A DNA stretch of 64,000 nucleotides, taken from the NCBI RefSeq assembly GCF_964340395.1, contig NC_135552.1, positions 13,977,194 to 14,041,193 on the forward strand, in the 5' to 3' direction. Position 1 is the first letter of the stretch. Every line of letters starts with the position of its first letter. A model generated the notes under the pieces. It did not search any database. It was not told where the DNA came from and was given only the letters and a program-made list of their open reading frames with translations. The stretch is from Glandiceps talaboti (lineage: Eukaryota; Hemichordata; Enteropneusta; Spengelidae). This document shows positions 25,254-37,800 of the stretch, piece after piece. The position numbers were made by a program, and so were the translations under genes.

Positions 25254-25844
25254 ATTAAAATAGACTGTGTAAACGTCGCGTCTCTGATTTACTGTCTCGA
25301 GCTTTCTCCGATTCAACTGATTCAACACCGAGACATCTATTTTTAGCAGTGTACAAGATTGTATAATTGTTCTTATGTAAATATCCAAACAAAATTGTTA
25401 CTTTCTCTGACCTCTTGCTCCGTTTTCTTTGTTGCTAGTTTTCAACGCGTTTTCGTTATGCATTATATGATGTAAATAAAGTAATTTATCAATGCAATGC
25501 AATGCAGTGTATGGTTTGTGTTCATGCAGTGTGTGTGTGTGTGTGCGTGGGGGGGGGGGGGCGACATGATGAACGTATTCACTCATCAAAATATGCTCGC
25601 TCCCGACGATCTATTACCGACGATCTTTTTCTGTACGTGCGAATTCGCCTTTTCAGGCATATAAATAACCACAGAATCACATTTAGAAGAAATAGACACA
25701 TATTTTGATATAATATAATAGCAATAACCCCCGTCGAAGGCGGGTATACACTCGAATTTGGTACAATTCGCTCCATATAGCACTCGCCATTCGGCTCGTG
25801 CTATATGTCGCGAATTGTACCAAAATCTCGTGTATACCCCCGCG

Positions 25845-26790
25845 CGCGCGCGTAAATGACAGTCACTTAAAGTCAAAAACCGCCAGACCAATTGCCTTGG
25901 AATTTCGTGGGGACAGGGCGTGTTGATGGGAAATTGTAAATATGAAAGTGTGCGTTTTGGGCAAAAAATGTGATATTTGGTAAAAAAAACTTAAACTCCA
26001 AAACTACTGGGCAGATTGGCCTGAAATGTGATGGGAGGATTTTTAGGGGTGTTTAGTTTAAGAATTGTTCATGACCTGATGATCCCATCAGTGATATAAA
26101 AATTAGGGCTAAACTATGTCTCTTTGATCAAAGTCTACAAAAGTACTGAGCAGATTGGGCTGAGATTTGTTGGGAACGTTTTAAGGGGTGTTTGGATTAA
26201 GGTGCATTCTTGATATGATGATCTCATCAGTGATATGCAAATTAGGGCTAAAATGTGTCATTTTGGTCAAAAATCTGTAATTCAAAACTACTAGAATTTA
26301 ATGGGGATGCCTATAGGGATGTGTACATGAAAATGTAGTCACAATATGATAATCAATGTGCCGCAATATGCAAATTAGGCCTACATTTTTGTCAAAAACT
26401 TGTATCTTGAAAACTACATGGTGAATGGGACTGAAACTTGTTAGAGATGTTTCTGGATTTCTATAGGTGTTATCTGCAATTTTTGTTTAAAACATTTTGG
26501 CACAACTTGTCCTAGCAACCATGGCTACCCCCTTAGCAACAGTGAAGTGATAATGCATATTGCAAGGATAAGGAGATAGGTAGGTAAGTGAATAAAGAAT
26601 CAATAAATGTATGTTAATATGCCTAGCTACAAGACCACGCCCATAGCAACATCCAAGTGATGGTTTATATTGCAAAGATGAAAACTGGGAAGGGTAGGCC
26701 AGTGAATAAAGTTTACGAAAATGTGTGCAAATATGCCTAGCAACAAGACCACTCCCATAGCAACAGCCAAATACACTTGTTCTACAATGC
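25845..26790. repeat. Modular tandem repeat, unit 1 copy
   Basis: It opens with GTAAATGACAGTCACTTAAA and AACCGCCAGACCAATTGCC, followed by four or five degenerate units of about 125 bp (ACTACTGGGCAGATTGG, GGAGGATTTTTAGGGGTG, TGATATGCAAATTAGGGC), then units of about 130 bp with CCTAGCAACAAGACCAC. It matches 53395-54340 closely as part of the segmental duplication. Confidence 0.75.
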
Positions 26791-26811
26791 CATTGGTGCT
26801 ATTGTTATATA

Positions 26812-27090
26812 GCGCTTTCCCACTTTGTGCTCAAAGCGTTTTTACAATCATTACCCCTGGCACAGGTCTATAGCGGCACAATGGCCCTTTATACTTCCTG
26901 AACTCCCTTTGCAGCCTTTATAAGCGCATAGATTAAATCATTAATTGCATCCTCTATCCTACCATGTCCCCAGTTATACAGCTGGGTTGACTGAGGCACA
27001 GTCGTGGTTCAAATCTTGCCCAAGGACGTCAACGACACAGAAACAAATGGCAGCGATTCAAGCTGGCCTCTCTAACCATTCGCCCATCAT
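26812..27090 (-). mobile_element. SINE with L2-like tail, unit 1 copy
   Basis: Minus-strand SINE related to 2588-2930: the TATAGCGCTTTCCCACTTTG tail block, then the body and a head with ATGGTTAGAGAGGCC-like A box (read on the minus strand). About 24 bp around the B box are missing relative to the 2.6-kb copy. Its counterpart in unit 2 is 54350-54640. Confidence 0.7.
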
Positions 27091-27249
27091 GACTCCAGTG
27101 TATGATATATCTGTCAATCTTGTACCTTTGTTTCTTCTAATTTTAGTTTAAAGCAATATTGAACCCCATGTACAATTTAATTTTTGAAAATGCCGCTTAC
27201 ACGGGAAAAAGGCTAAACGAATTCGCATTAAGCAGTCTTTGATATGTAT

Positions 27250-28913
27250 TTATCTCTCAGAAGCGTATACTTGGAAAATCTGTGGTGTCCAAAGTGCACC
27301 AACTTTTCCCTCCAAGGTTGGCTTGGGTTGGTCGTCCGGCAACCTCATCAGATCAAATCGCTGAAGCAGATTCACCACGAATAGAAACAGTTCTGCTTTT
27401 GCAAGTTGTTCACCAAGACAGAGACGCTTACCTATGAAAGAAAAAAGTCCTGGGGTTTCACTTTGGAGTAGACTGAAGTACATTTTGTATCTACAATCTC
27501 GTTATTGGCGCTCTTACATTGTATACATAACAATTAGCTTAAAGAGAAAATCCCGGAGTTTGACTTTGAGTGAATTGGATACTTCTGTTAGACTGAAAGA
27601 TCCGTCGTTGCTGGCGCTCTTATATACATGTATATGCTTAATCATGGTCATTCGTTAAGTTTAATTTTGTTACAAATTCTTTCTGTCTGTGTACATTAGA
27701 GGCGTACAAGATATTAAGAAAAAGAGTGAAGTCTCAAGAGTATTTGGTTTGAAATAGCCTGACGGTAATGGTAATGGTACATGGTCTCAGTCTATTAGTT
27801 ACAGCGTGCACCATGACAAGATTTCAACGAATTTCCACATAAATACCAAAAAGTTGATTACCGGTTAATACCCTATACTGTCTGTACGTGTGCACTAGAG
27901 TGAAATGATGATATTTCAACTCACAGCATCAGATATCCAAATATTGAAGAACACCAATGAACCTTTGGGGATGGCATAACCACGAAAGGTAACGTCATCA
28001 CTTGTAGAATGTGGAAGACCCAGAGGTGCAGTCGGACTGAGACGTAAGACTTCGGAAATGGCAGCTTCAGTTAGAGGAAGTTTTGATCTGTCATCCAGGG
28101 AAGGGGATTTGTTCTTGCCAATTACAGCGTCCATTTCTTTCTGCAGCTGTGTGGAAAAATAGACATTTTTTTCATCGATACCCTTTCACCAGAGATTCAA
28201 TATTGTATTCTCCCTAAAAATAGTTTGGGATGGCTCTGGAAATATGCGCTTCGATACGATAACACCGACGCATCTCCGTTAAGGTTGAACGTAGATGTAT
28301 CGCAGTTCCTTGATCATTTCCCAGAGCTACTATCAAGTGGCAGGGGCAAAGGTCAACTGAAAAAGTAATACTCTTGGTTCGCCTACGAGTAACCAATACA
28401 ACGTCCAGTATTTCTCCAGATACGGGTTTAGTCTTCGCTGGAATTCACTAAGCCAATCTCAGAGCATGGTTACATATTTTTCGTGTTTGAGGGAAAAACC
28501 CGCTTTATAAGCTAATAAGTTCAGGAGACGTAGGTAACTGTACTCAGCGATGTTACGATATTACACCTGAATTATACTCCCGAGTAAAGTGCTGAGTTAT
28601 CAATGGATGGTCTCTCAGCGAAGGCTTCAGCATGACCAACCAATGCATCTTTGACTGCCTCGTTACCATTAATAACGAACACATTTTCCCTCCCAACTTT
28701 GACACAAAACACTGGACCAAAGTGATCAGCCAAATCGGCAAACATTTCATGTATTCTGCCTTTGTGTTTTCGGTAACATTTCATCAGTTGCCAAAACGAC
28801 GGACCTGGAGGTAAGTTAGTTTTGTCAAACCAACGAAAATACCACTTTAGTGAAACTAGTAGTAACACAGCGATGATTAAAATAGACTGGATGCTTAATG
28901 AAAGCAGCAACAT
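27250..28913 (-). pseudogene. CYP2-clan cytochrome P450, copy 1 (two internal deletions)
   Basis: Remnants of a microsomal CYP2-clan monooxygenase. Exon 1 (28913 to 28577) encodes a membrane anchor, the LPPGPS hinge and the first 112 residues. It then runs straight into intron-like sequence: compared with copy 2, roughly 1.08 kb is gone (copy 2 about 56323-57394), including the splice donor and the long second exon with the I-helix. Exon 3 (28146 to 27937) keeps the K-helix SEVLR and stops at VFFNIW: about 171 bp of copy 2 (55487-55658) are missing, including FKPDRF, FGT and the donor. Exon 4 (27431 to 27250) keeps the acceptor and the heme-binding KRLCLGEQLAKAE with its Cys, and ends at a stop. 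The gene cannot make an active enzyme. Upstream it shares its flank with copy 2. Confidence 0.9.
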
Positions 28914-30524
28914 GGTGCCTGTAAGATTATAGCAAATGAAACGAGCATTATAAATTATTCTGTATTTTGAAGGTACATTTATAGGGTATTTGAACACAAT
29001 ACACCGTCGAATACTATTAAGTATGATGTCTTTCAAACAAGTCATAAAATGTCAACACAAATCTGGGTCAGAACGACACTAAGAGGCCAAGGTTATAAAA
29101 GTTCGTGTGCACCATTTGTAAGTCACATAACAAGCACAGACACACTCTAACACACACACACTGACACTTGCATATGCACAATATTTATGAAACAGCAAAT
29201 GTTGTGTCAGACGGCAATTCACTATGTCAGACAGCAATAATTTACCGTCTGACATGTAGCATACACGAGGTGCCATAACCCAAGCCAAGGGAACACCAAA
29301 CAACAATAACATCTTACAAAATAAAAAAACGCCTTCAGGGTCTATCGGGTTTATCTAATCAGCCTGTTTTGTTCGAATGTCTAGCTACCCCAGCTGTCTA
29401 GAGTAAAGTAAAATGATTGAGAACAGTACAGGTCGACATGCGAAATCATGCAAATGAGTGATACTTAGAAGTGAAAACAATAAACTTTACTTTAATACAT
29501 GTGTAAACAAAATTCACTTTTTCCATACTTACTACAGAGTAGATGATTGAAAGATCATTGTGTCGGAAATTAACAAAAAAAAACAAGCCTGTAGAAATTT
29601 CACGAAAACTTACCGAACTGTCGAAAGTAAAACAGTTCCAAGTTTCTTTTTTTGTAGGGCAAATATCAGTGGGCAATGTCAGCAATCGTCTGGTAGATTC
29701 GTACAGTTCACTGCGCATGCACAAAAGGTGGTTAGTAAGATTGTAAATCATGCTATGCAAAACGTCATGTCAACAAGATAATACTCGTACGAATAGCATA
29801 ATCATTCAAGAGATCTTTCCATTCTCACTCTCAGCTCAGACCCACTATAGTGGTCTGGTAGTTTAAGTTTGCACTAGCTGCATCTGTGCCATTTTCTTGT
29901 CGTCAGCAACCTTTAGATATATTCAGTTGTACGTGTTCACCTACTTACAAAAGGCAATATCTCTGTTAGTGGTCGATTTTATCTGTCAGTAGTGCACAGG
30001 GCTTCGACACTAGTCTATAAATTTGTTTGGTATTTTGTTGATTTTATTTTTTGGGCAATGGAATTTTGGAAAGCAAAGTAGGGAACTTTGCATCTTTTGA
30101 AACACTAGCTCTCAGCTTTGTTTTTACAAGGATTCAAGTGATTTAGGAGCTTCTATGTTTATTTCCCAGAATGCCTCACCCGAGTACTGTACAGCAGGTC
30201 TCTGCTAGGCCGATAAACTAATTGTTAAATTCAATTTTTTAAAGAGAGGTTGCGGATGAAGGGTTTGTGAGAACAACTTTTGAAATGGAGCCAAGATAAA
30301 ATCAACCTCGCCTTTGTTCTTCTTAAAGACGCACACAGCAGAGATAGAAATAACGATATAATTATTTAAAAATACTTCGTTTCGAAAGATTCCGAAATCT
30401 AAACGTACTAGGTTTGGGGGTCAAACGAGGCTTAATGGGGTCCACTTTGATGAGATGCATATACCATTTAATTTAATGTGTGTTACCTTTACCATGTGAC
30501 ACAAGACAAACATTTCTTCTTAGA
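28914..30524. other. Duplicated noncoding flank of the P450 (unit 1)
   Basis: Collinear with 57728-60494 of unit 2, except that unit 2 has about 1.13 kb inserted (57842-58970). Open frames present here are not conserved between the copies, so I do not call a gene. Confidence 0.55.
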
Positions 30525-30690
30525 AGACACAGCTCTCAAATACTTTACTTCTATGTAACTGAATGCAATGGGGACATGATTTAAAAGAAATTGGTGGCAA
30601 CAAATAAATACTACAAAGTGTCTGTGATAATGCAGGAAACTGCTGAATTTCGATAGTGATTAATTGAACCTGGAAATCCATGTGAAGGCC
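30525..30690. repeat. Diverged dispersed repeat (CTCAAATACTTTACTTCTA family)
   Basis: Shares CTCAAATACTTTACTTCTA, ACATGATT, GCAACAAATAAATACTA and a GGTCAA end with the 23.6- and 47.0-kb copies, but with many substitutions. Matches 60495-60680 closely. Confidence 0.65.
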
Positions 30691-30934
30691 AAAGGTCAAT
30701 GTCTCAAAAGAAAGAATAAACACATAGCCACACATAATTGCTACAACGTGTCTACAATATGTAAGTATTAGCTTAATTTGGATGGTTGGTGAAATGCTAT
30801 TTATCGTCAATCCCATGACTAAAGTGCCAAACTTCTGTTTTGTTTCCCTTTCACAAGTCACACAGAATCACTGCAATCTAATACACAGTCGGCATTTGCT
30901 ATCTCTACTCTGTGATGTCCAGAAGCATGGTTCA

Positions 30935-31545
30935 TCAGTAGACTTTGATGATGTCAACATGACTAGACTCTGCAGCGTAATGTATTGCCAGCCAGTGCTT
31001 CCCATCCCTGGTTTGGATGTCTGCATTATTTTGTAGCAGAACTTTGAGATTTTCGACTCTGTGAGATTTTACAGCTACATGTACAGGTGTGTACCCTTTA
31101 ATATTTGTAGGAATGATGCAGGCCCCCTCATCTAAGAGTAATTGGACCAATTGGGACCCCTTATTTAGCTTCACTCCAATATATAGTACAGTATTGAGTT
31201 TTTGATCCTGATGGTGTATTAATTCCCTAACCTCTGACCTTGATAGCAAGTACGCAACCACATCTACATGGTTATACAACACAGGTTTCTGTAAGACTGT
31301 AACTGCATAACTGCATCTGACGTCTGAGACGTCTGACACCAGCTCCTTTCTCAATCAACAATTTGACAATTTCTAAAGATCCAACACCACATGCTACATG
31401 TAATGGTGTCAGATCACAGTGTGCTAATTAACACATCAACATTTCCCATATTTGCACTAACCCTCTGGCCTCCTTGTCTAGCAAATTTGTGTAACTCACT
31501 AAAACTTTCTTCAATTTGTATTGCTACCCTTAGCTTCAATGATGG
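30935..31545 (-). pseudogene. Ankyrin-repeat gene remnant, copy 1
   Basis: On the minus strand three to four ankyrin repeats can be read. The first is DLTPLHVACGVGSLEIVKLL (about 31340-31420). After a frame change come LNTVLYIGVKLNKGSQLVQL (about 31150-31230), GYTPVHVAVKSHRVENLKVL (31050-31130) and HWLAIHYAAESSHVDIIKV (30950-31020). A further stretch upstream (to about 31545) is broken by an in-frame stop. A 1-nt deletion near 30938 relative to copy 2 ends the last repeat early. The downstream coding part present in unit 2 (61.8-62.6 kb) is missing here. Ankyrin repeats mediate protein binding; the full gene's identity is unknown. Confidence 0.7.
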
Positions 31546-32990
31546 GGTATATTAAGCAAAAACAAGCACCTGGATCAATTTTTTAAAAAAAATTATCACA
31601 AACCTTGTGCTACTGTTACTTGCTGATGTTCGCACTCTGCTGACAAATCAAGTAACTACACCCGAATCACTCTCACATCTCACATCTTGTGTACCGAGAT
31701 CACTTGAACTTTAGGGAATTAGCTCAGACTACACACAGTGTTCATGGTTAACCTGGGTCATTTAGAAGTAGCCATGGAGCAGATCTAAGATCCTAGTCTA
31801 GACCTAGCTGTTGCATTGAGCTGATGAATAAACCGAAGTGTTGTTGTTGCCTTAATTCAATGCAAATGATTTTGGCAAATATGAAAACTAGTTATTGTTC
31901 TTCCAGCTACCTGTAATCAGTCATTATTTGACACTGTTGATCTTATAATAACTTAATGTTGTCATCTTAGAAGAATACTATTCGCGATATGCAAACATTG
32001 ATTTATTCTAAGTATTATTTCATGACATCTGAGAGTTCACTGTGACCTTGTGTCACGTCAAAACCTTGCGAATATTAGAAAGTTGTATTTCTGTCATCCG
32101 TAACACTATCACCTCCTCCCAAAGTCTGATGTTCCCGTCAGACATTAACATATGCAAATTAATTCGTCTTTCATTAATGAAATTCTTTAATGATCTTGTA
32201 AATCGATAGAAAATGAGAAGAAAAGTGCAAGGTAAGAAATTAAACCTGGAATATTTATGACGTGTGCTTATGTCTTGATCATAAGTCTGATTATAATACA
32301 GCCAAAAGATTGGAATTGCAGCGATTATCTTTTCAACATTGACGATAATTCGCATGGTTATTCAATGACAGACTATTCATTCACTCACAGTCATGCCTAT
32401 CTTTTTCCCAGATAAAAATAAACCCCTTTGAATTTAATTTCGACTTGCAAAATCAATCATACAGGTACTCTTCAATGACAACTCAAAATCCTGAAATACA
32501 TTGATAATTTCATTAAACAAGTAATATCATTTTAAAAAAAAACAACAACCAACATTACGATTGAGAAAAAGTTGAACTACTAGTGTTACTCAGCTTGAAC
32601 TTGGTGTTTGTTGGTATTGTCCAGAATTCAAGAGTAAACGTCCTTACTAATAAGCTATTGTGTCACCCCAGGCTGTACCAGGATCTTATATAGGACGCAA
32701 TCTAAGGAGAACAGAACTCAAAACAGAGACACCGCAATTACTTTTGGGTTGAATGACATATACGATTTTCCAGCATAAGAGTAATACAATCGAACTCCCT
32801 ATTAATTTACTTGTAGCCGGGAATCAATGTTTCGTAGAATATGTTTGTCTCCGTGAAGTCCTGCTCACGGAGTGCATCCAAATCAGTGTCTCTCGTTCAA
32901 GGCCTTCTTGCAATCTGAAAAGTATTTCTGAAGCAAATTCCACTGTGCTTCAACCGTATACGTCACCAACATTTTATTTAAATTAATGTA
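31546..32990. other. Duplicated sequence without recognised gene
   Basis: From about 32034 to 32990 this matches 63051-64000. The part 31251-32033 is absent from unit 2. The 100-residue minus-strand frame at 32053-32355 is partly kept in unit 2 but has no recognisable motif. Confidence 0.5.
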
Positions 32991-34617
32991 CATCCTGTAA
33001 AATACAAATATGGTTAACAAACAAACTCTTCACAACAAACATTCATTTCTTTACCTTAATATTTAGAAATGTTCATTAATACAGTTAATTAGATTCAGAA
33101 ACAAACAGTTGAAAAGAACTCTCTAGAATATTCTTACTTAAAAAACAGCTGTCGAAATCATTTTAGGCACAATTATCACTTGTTGTGACACCTGTGACCT
33201 CTACTTAGATAGAAAAACATGACCTGACCATTGCTCAGCCTCATTCATTAATCAATTTGATCTTACACGTGTTTTCTTGCTAGATTCATGATTTGTTTAT
33301 ATGAAAGAAGACGTGTATAACCCTTGACCTTTAACAGCCCCCCCCCCCCATCCAGAATGTTTTGTCCCAAACACACACTTCAATTCAAATGACAAAACGA
33401 AATCAAATATATTCCGTTAGAAGTTGTAGAGAAAAAGTTCACGGAATATTGTGAAAATTCCTACATCGAGAACTTAAAAGTGACACACTGGTAAGGTCAT
33501 TGCTGAAGACAGGAAAAGTAGGTCATGCTTGTCTTTTTTGTTTTGTTTTTTGTTGTGTTTGAATTTTTTTTGTATTATTGCGTTAAAGTATTATCATAAT
33601 AGAAAATGTGAAACTTTTACCGAAAGCCACACACGTCGATAGTAAAAGTAATGCATGTCGACATTTTAAAGTCAAATTGTACTTATCCTAAATTTGTAAA
33701 AATACTCTTAGTATATCTAAAAATACCTTAAAATGATGGGAGAAGTCTCTTATCAAAATGTGAAGTACTTATCTCCAAAATCGTTGAAATGTCACATTAT
33801 TTATCTTAACTTATTTATATTAATTATGTGCAAAGTTACTTATCCTAATGTTCAAAGTTGAAAGTATGTCTTCTCAACGTTGAAAGTTCAAAGTTATCTC
33901 AAGTACAGAGTTCAATATCATCTCAACGTTCAGAGTTCAAAATTCCTTACTAAAATAATTAATAAAATCCAGAAACTTAGCAAGACGTCAATATGTTGAC
34001 ATCAAAATTGAAGTCATCAATATAAAGTACCATTAATTAAATTCAAAAGTCCAAAAAGTCAAAATTGACACTTATCAACTATCAAAATTCAAGTTATATT
34101 TAAATTGTAAACCATGCTAACCGGAATTGGTTATGTTGTGAATTTGCATTATTATGTTCAACTGGATTACGTCTGATTATTACATACAAAATACACGGTG
34201 TGACAATGCTTAAAGTATTTTGGAAATTTTGCATCAGAACGAAACAAGGCTTGGTGTAGCCAAAACCCTTTCTTACCATATAAGGTGATACAACAGTATT
34301 TGTTGTTTTTTTTTTTTTTTTTTTGGACAGTGGTGAAAAATAAGACGGTTTACTAATTATACAGTCAACAACAGTACTGTCCTGGCCAAATAGGGCAATG
34401 AGATTGTAACATTTTTCACAGACATGAGTGATAAATGAGAAAAGTGTCAATTATTTATTCAAAATTGCTCTTGACAAATAAGGTAAGGTAATGTACTATC
34501 ATATTCAAATGTAAACAACTTCAAACCACGTGGTATGCTAATTTGGAAAACATATATGATCAAACAGGTGGTTTTTTGACATTAGAAATTGTATTCTGTC
34601 ATCCGTAACACTACACT
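32991..34617. other. No gene recognised; end of duplication unit 1
   Basis: AT-rich sequence with a poly-C run (about 33341-33350), a degenerate short repeat (CTCAACGTTCAAAGTTCAAA type, about 33840-33960) and a poly-T run (about 34308-34324). The GT31 homology of unit 2 begins at about 34618. Confidence 0.45.
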
Positions 34618-34812
34618 ACCAATGTGTTATTTTTGACCTTGTGAGCCATTTACCTAGTTTTACATTTTTCAGGAAAATCGCTCAAAAGTTGTTTCAGCAT
34701 AAACGGGAAAGTTGGTTATAGGTAACCCTGAATATCAAATAGAGAGCAAAGATACATAGTGCTTCAACAATATATTTGTCCACGTCAAACTCGTTGTATT
34801 TGTACATCAGTC

Positions 34813-37800
34813 CTAAATATCAAACAATTGTTTATTAAGTCCTCTAACATTAAAATTGTCTCCATGTTGTATAGTAATATTCAAATCATGGAGCAAAATA
34901 CCAAAATAAACATCGTAAGATTTAATAATTGGTCTTTTTTGTGAAAACTCAACGACTTTTTCTGCAACATCGAACGACATTATTGTTGCAGCTCTTTTAT
35001 CACAATGTGACGGGTAATATTCGGCCTGTGAGCGTACAGCTTTAGAACCTGATTTCTCACAACAAAATACATAATTTGTTTGCGGTGCTGAATGTAAATG
35101 ACGCAGCACACTTTCGATGTTCACGTGAACAACAGTTGCTTCTAAAAACATAACAAATGTTCCTGGTAACCTTGAAGTAGTAGCCCAGTGAAGAGCTGAA
35201 AGAAGTTTCCTGGTGTTATTCTGTAGTGTGTCAATAAACGTCTGCTGTAAAATATCTCGATAAAGCTCATTTTCATGACTAACTACTGTCCATAGGTCAT
35301 CTTTGAATTCTTCAGATGTGCCCACGACAAAACGAACCATAATTTGGTTACGAAGGACGTCTGACTGACTTAACAGCTGTCGGAAATATTTGCGATATTC
35401 ATACTCTTTGGGTAATGTCATCAAAAAAATTATAAGAAATGGCGGATTATTTTTTTCATTCGAAAAATATTGGAGTGGTGCGTGTATCACATCCATGGTT
35501 TTGTTGGATGTTGTCTGACTCGATGGATTCTCTCCAATGGAAGACGTATAAAAATTTGGTCTCAGTTTCTCCAGAGTTCGTCCGTTGCACTTGGCTAAAC
35601 TGGAAGGGTTTTGCAGCATTTTCCAGAAAAACCTATCCATTTGTGCGGTAAACCCGTGTGAAGCAAGTGCAGAGGGAAAAATACACGGATGGCGATACTT
35701 TCCTTTATAATCTATGTCAAAATGTATGTGTGGGTAAAGCATTATTCCGAGCTGCTGCAAAATAATACCGATATAAACATCCTCCCATTTGAATATTGGG
35801 ACTTCTTTACTTTTCTCTATGATTCTAGAAACCAAATCTATTGACAGGACATACGATCCACCATTTGCAAACGGTGGATAAGAACTACTTGGCCAAATCT
35901 CTGATGGCGTGTACAACTCGTGCTGCTTGTTCCTAATAGGTCGCGAACTTAGTCTTGCATTTCCCATGTATAAATTCTTTCTCGGAGAGTATTGTAAAAA
36001 TTCGATCAAATTATGGTAATTCAGAAACACATCGTCATCAACTTTGATTAAATATTCGGCATTTGTGCAATATTCAGACGCCCATTTTAGAATGGAAAGC
36101 GTTTTCAAAACCAAATGTGGATAAGATTCAACAAAATTGATTTGAATGATATCTCCATACTCAAAATTTTCTTTCTCAACTGACTTCTGACCCTCTCCGC
36201 TTCCGGTCAATCCTATGAAAAATATAGTTTCTATTCGAAGGCCCGATTCTGAATCAGTATTAGAGCTACCCCAGGTTTCTCGAATGGCCCTGCGCAACTC
36301 TTTGTTCTTTGGATGAGTGTGGACGCCTACCAGTACGAATACATCGTCAGTTGTGTTGATGGTTTTACATCTGTTAGGGTGATTGATAAGGAAGGGTCCA
36401 GTTCCATGTCCTTTGGTGGATGTTAACTCTAGTCCATATACTTGTCCTTCTTCAACGCCTATTCCTTCCGACGTATTGTGTTTCAATCGAATGTTATTTT
36501 TACTGCAGCGTTTGTAATTTCCCCATTCCTCCAGTTCTTGCCATTTTACGAACATCATATCACTCATCATGTTATTCGACGCGATTATTTCTTTCAAGCC
36601 ACATATACTTTGTTTAGAACCCGACATATCAAACCCATCATGATGCAGTATTGAAATTCCCAAATAACTTAGTTGCATACCCATATATACCTCTTCAAGC
36701 GGGAAAACTCTTTCCGGCCGGGCAGACGACAGCAATTCGTTAGCTACGTCTGACGTCATAATATATGCAAATCCACTCGGGACAGGAGGAAATCTTTCTG
36801 ACAAATTCTGTTTTAATATTGTTGAAATATTAGTATGTTCGTTGATTGGTGTCTTCGTAACATCCAAAATATACCCAGTGAAATAGCAATTTCTTGGCGA
36901 GTCCAATAACATTTTCACGAGATGCCGAAGATTTACGAACACATCATCGTCAACTTTCGCGATGAATTTTACATTTTGACAATGTGTAGACGTCCACTTT
37001 AGAAATTTCAGAAATGTTGGTATCTTATCAGTTCTTTTGTCGCCTCTTTGAACATTAGAAAGTATGATGTCATGGTATTTGTCATTTTCCCTTAACAGTC
37101 TGTTATCATACAAGTTTTCTATGAAAAACATTTGAATTATTTTTTTACCCGTGATTTCCACAATTCGTCCACGAGTATTTCTAATGGTTTGCCTAATCTC
37201 TGCATTCTCGTGGATTGACACTGTTATCAGGAGAAGAAAAATAGCTTCGTGATCTTCACATGGATTTCCAGCATTTGTTGGGAATGTAATGAATGGAAAA
37301 TGATCATATGTTTCATTTCTTCCAAGCCTTGAATCGAAATTTTCCGCGGATTTAGTATTTTGGGATGATGTATTCTCGACGACTTCATCCCCTAAACGTC
37401 GCCCAAGTGCGTACATGAGTCTAGGTTCTACATTACACGACAGTAAAGTGTCTTGTAACCCACAATGTGTTCTCCTCGAACCATTGATATCAAATTGGTC
37501 GATGTCAATCGTAGAGATGTGTTGGTTTTCGTCTAACATACGAAAGTAAGAGTTGACACTTGTGTAAGGTTGGAACCCCTCTCTTTGCAACAAAACTGAC
37601 ACTCGACGAATGACGTCGATCGACAGTAAAACTGGTTGGCATTTATCAAGATGAGAATTATCAGACTCCGATATACTGCTATTTTGATTTTCGTTCACTT
37701 GGCGATAGTTGTTGTCTACTTTACGACCAGCAAAATCTACCATTGAAACTGTATTAAGATAACGTTGAACATTGTCCAGTATTACAAATGTTGTATCGTC

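Noticed and set aside
29446-29760. 104-codon minus-strand frame near the P450
   Set aside because: The counterpart in unit 2 (59363-59578) is shorter and differs in frame, so it is not conserved as protein.
32053-32355. 100-codon minus-strand frame partly kept in unit 2
   Set aside because: Conservation is explained by the duplication itself; no motif and no start or splice evidence.
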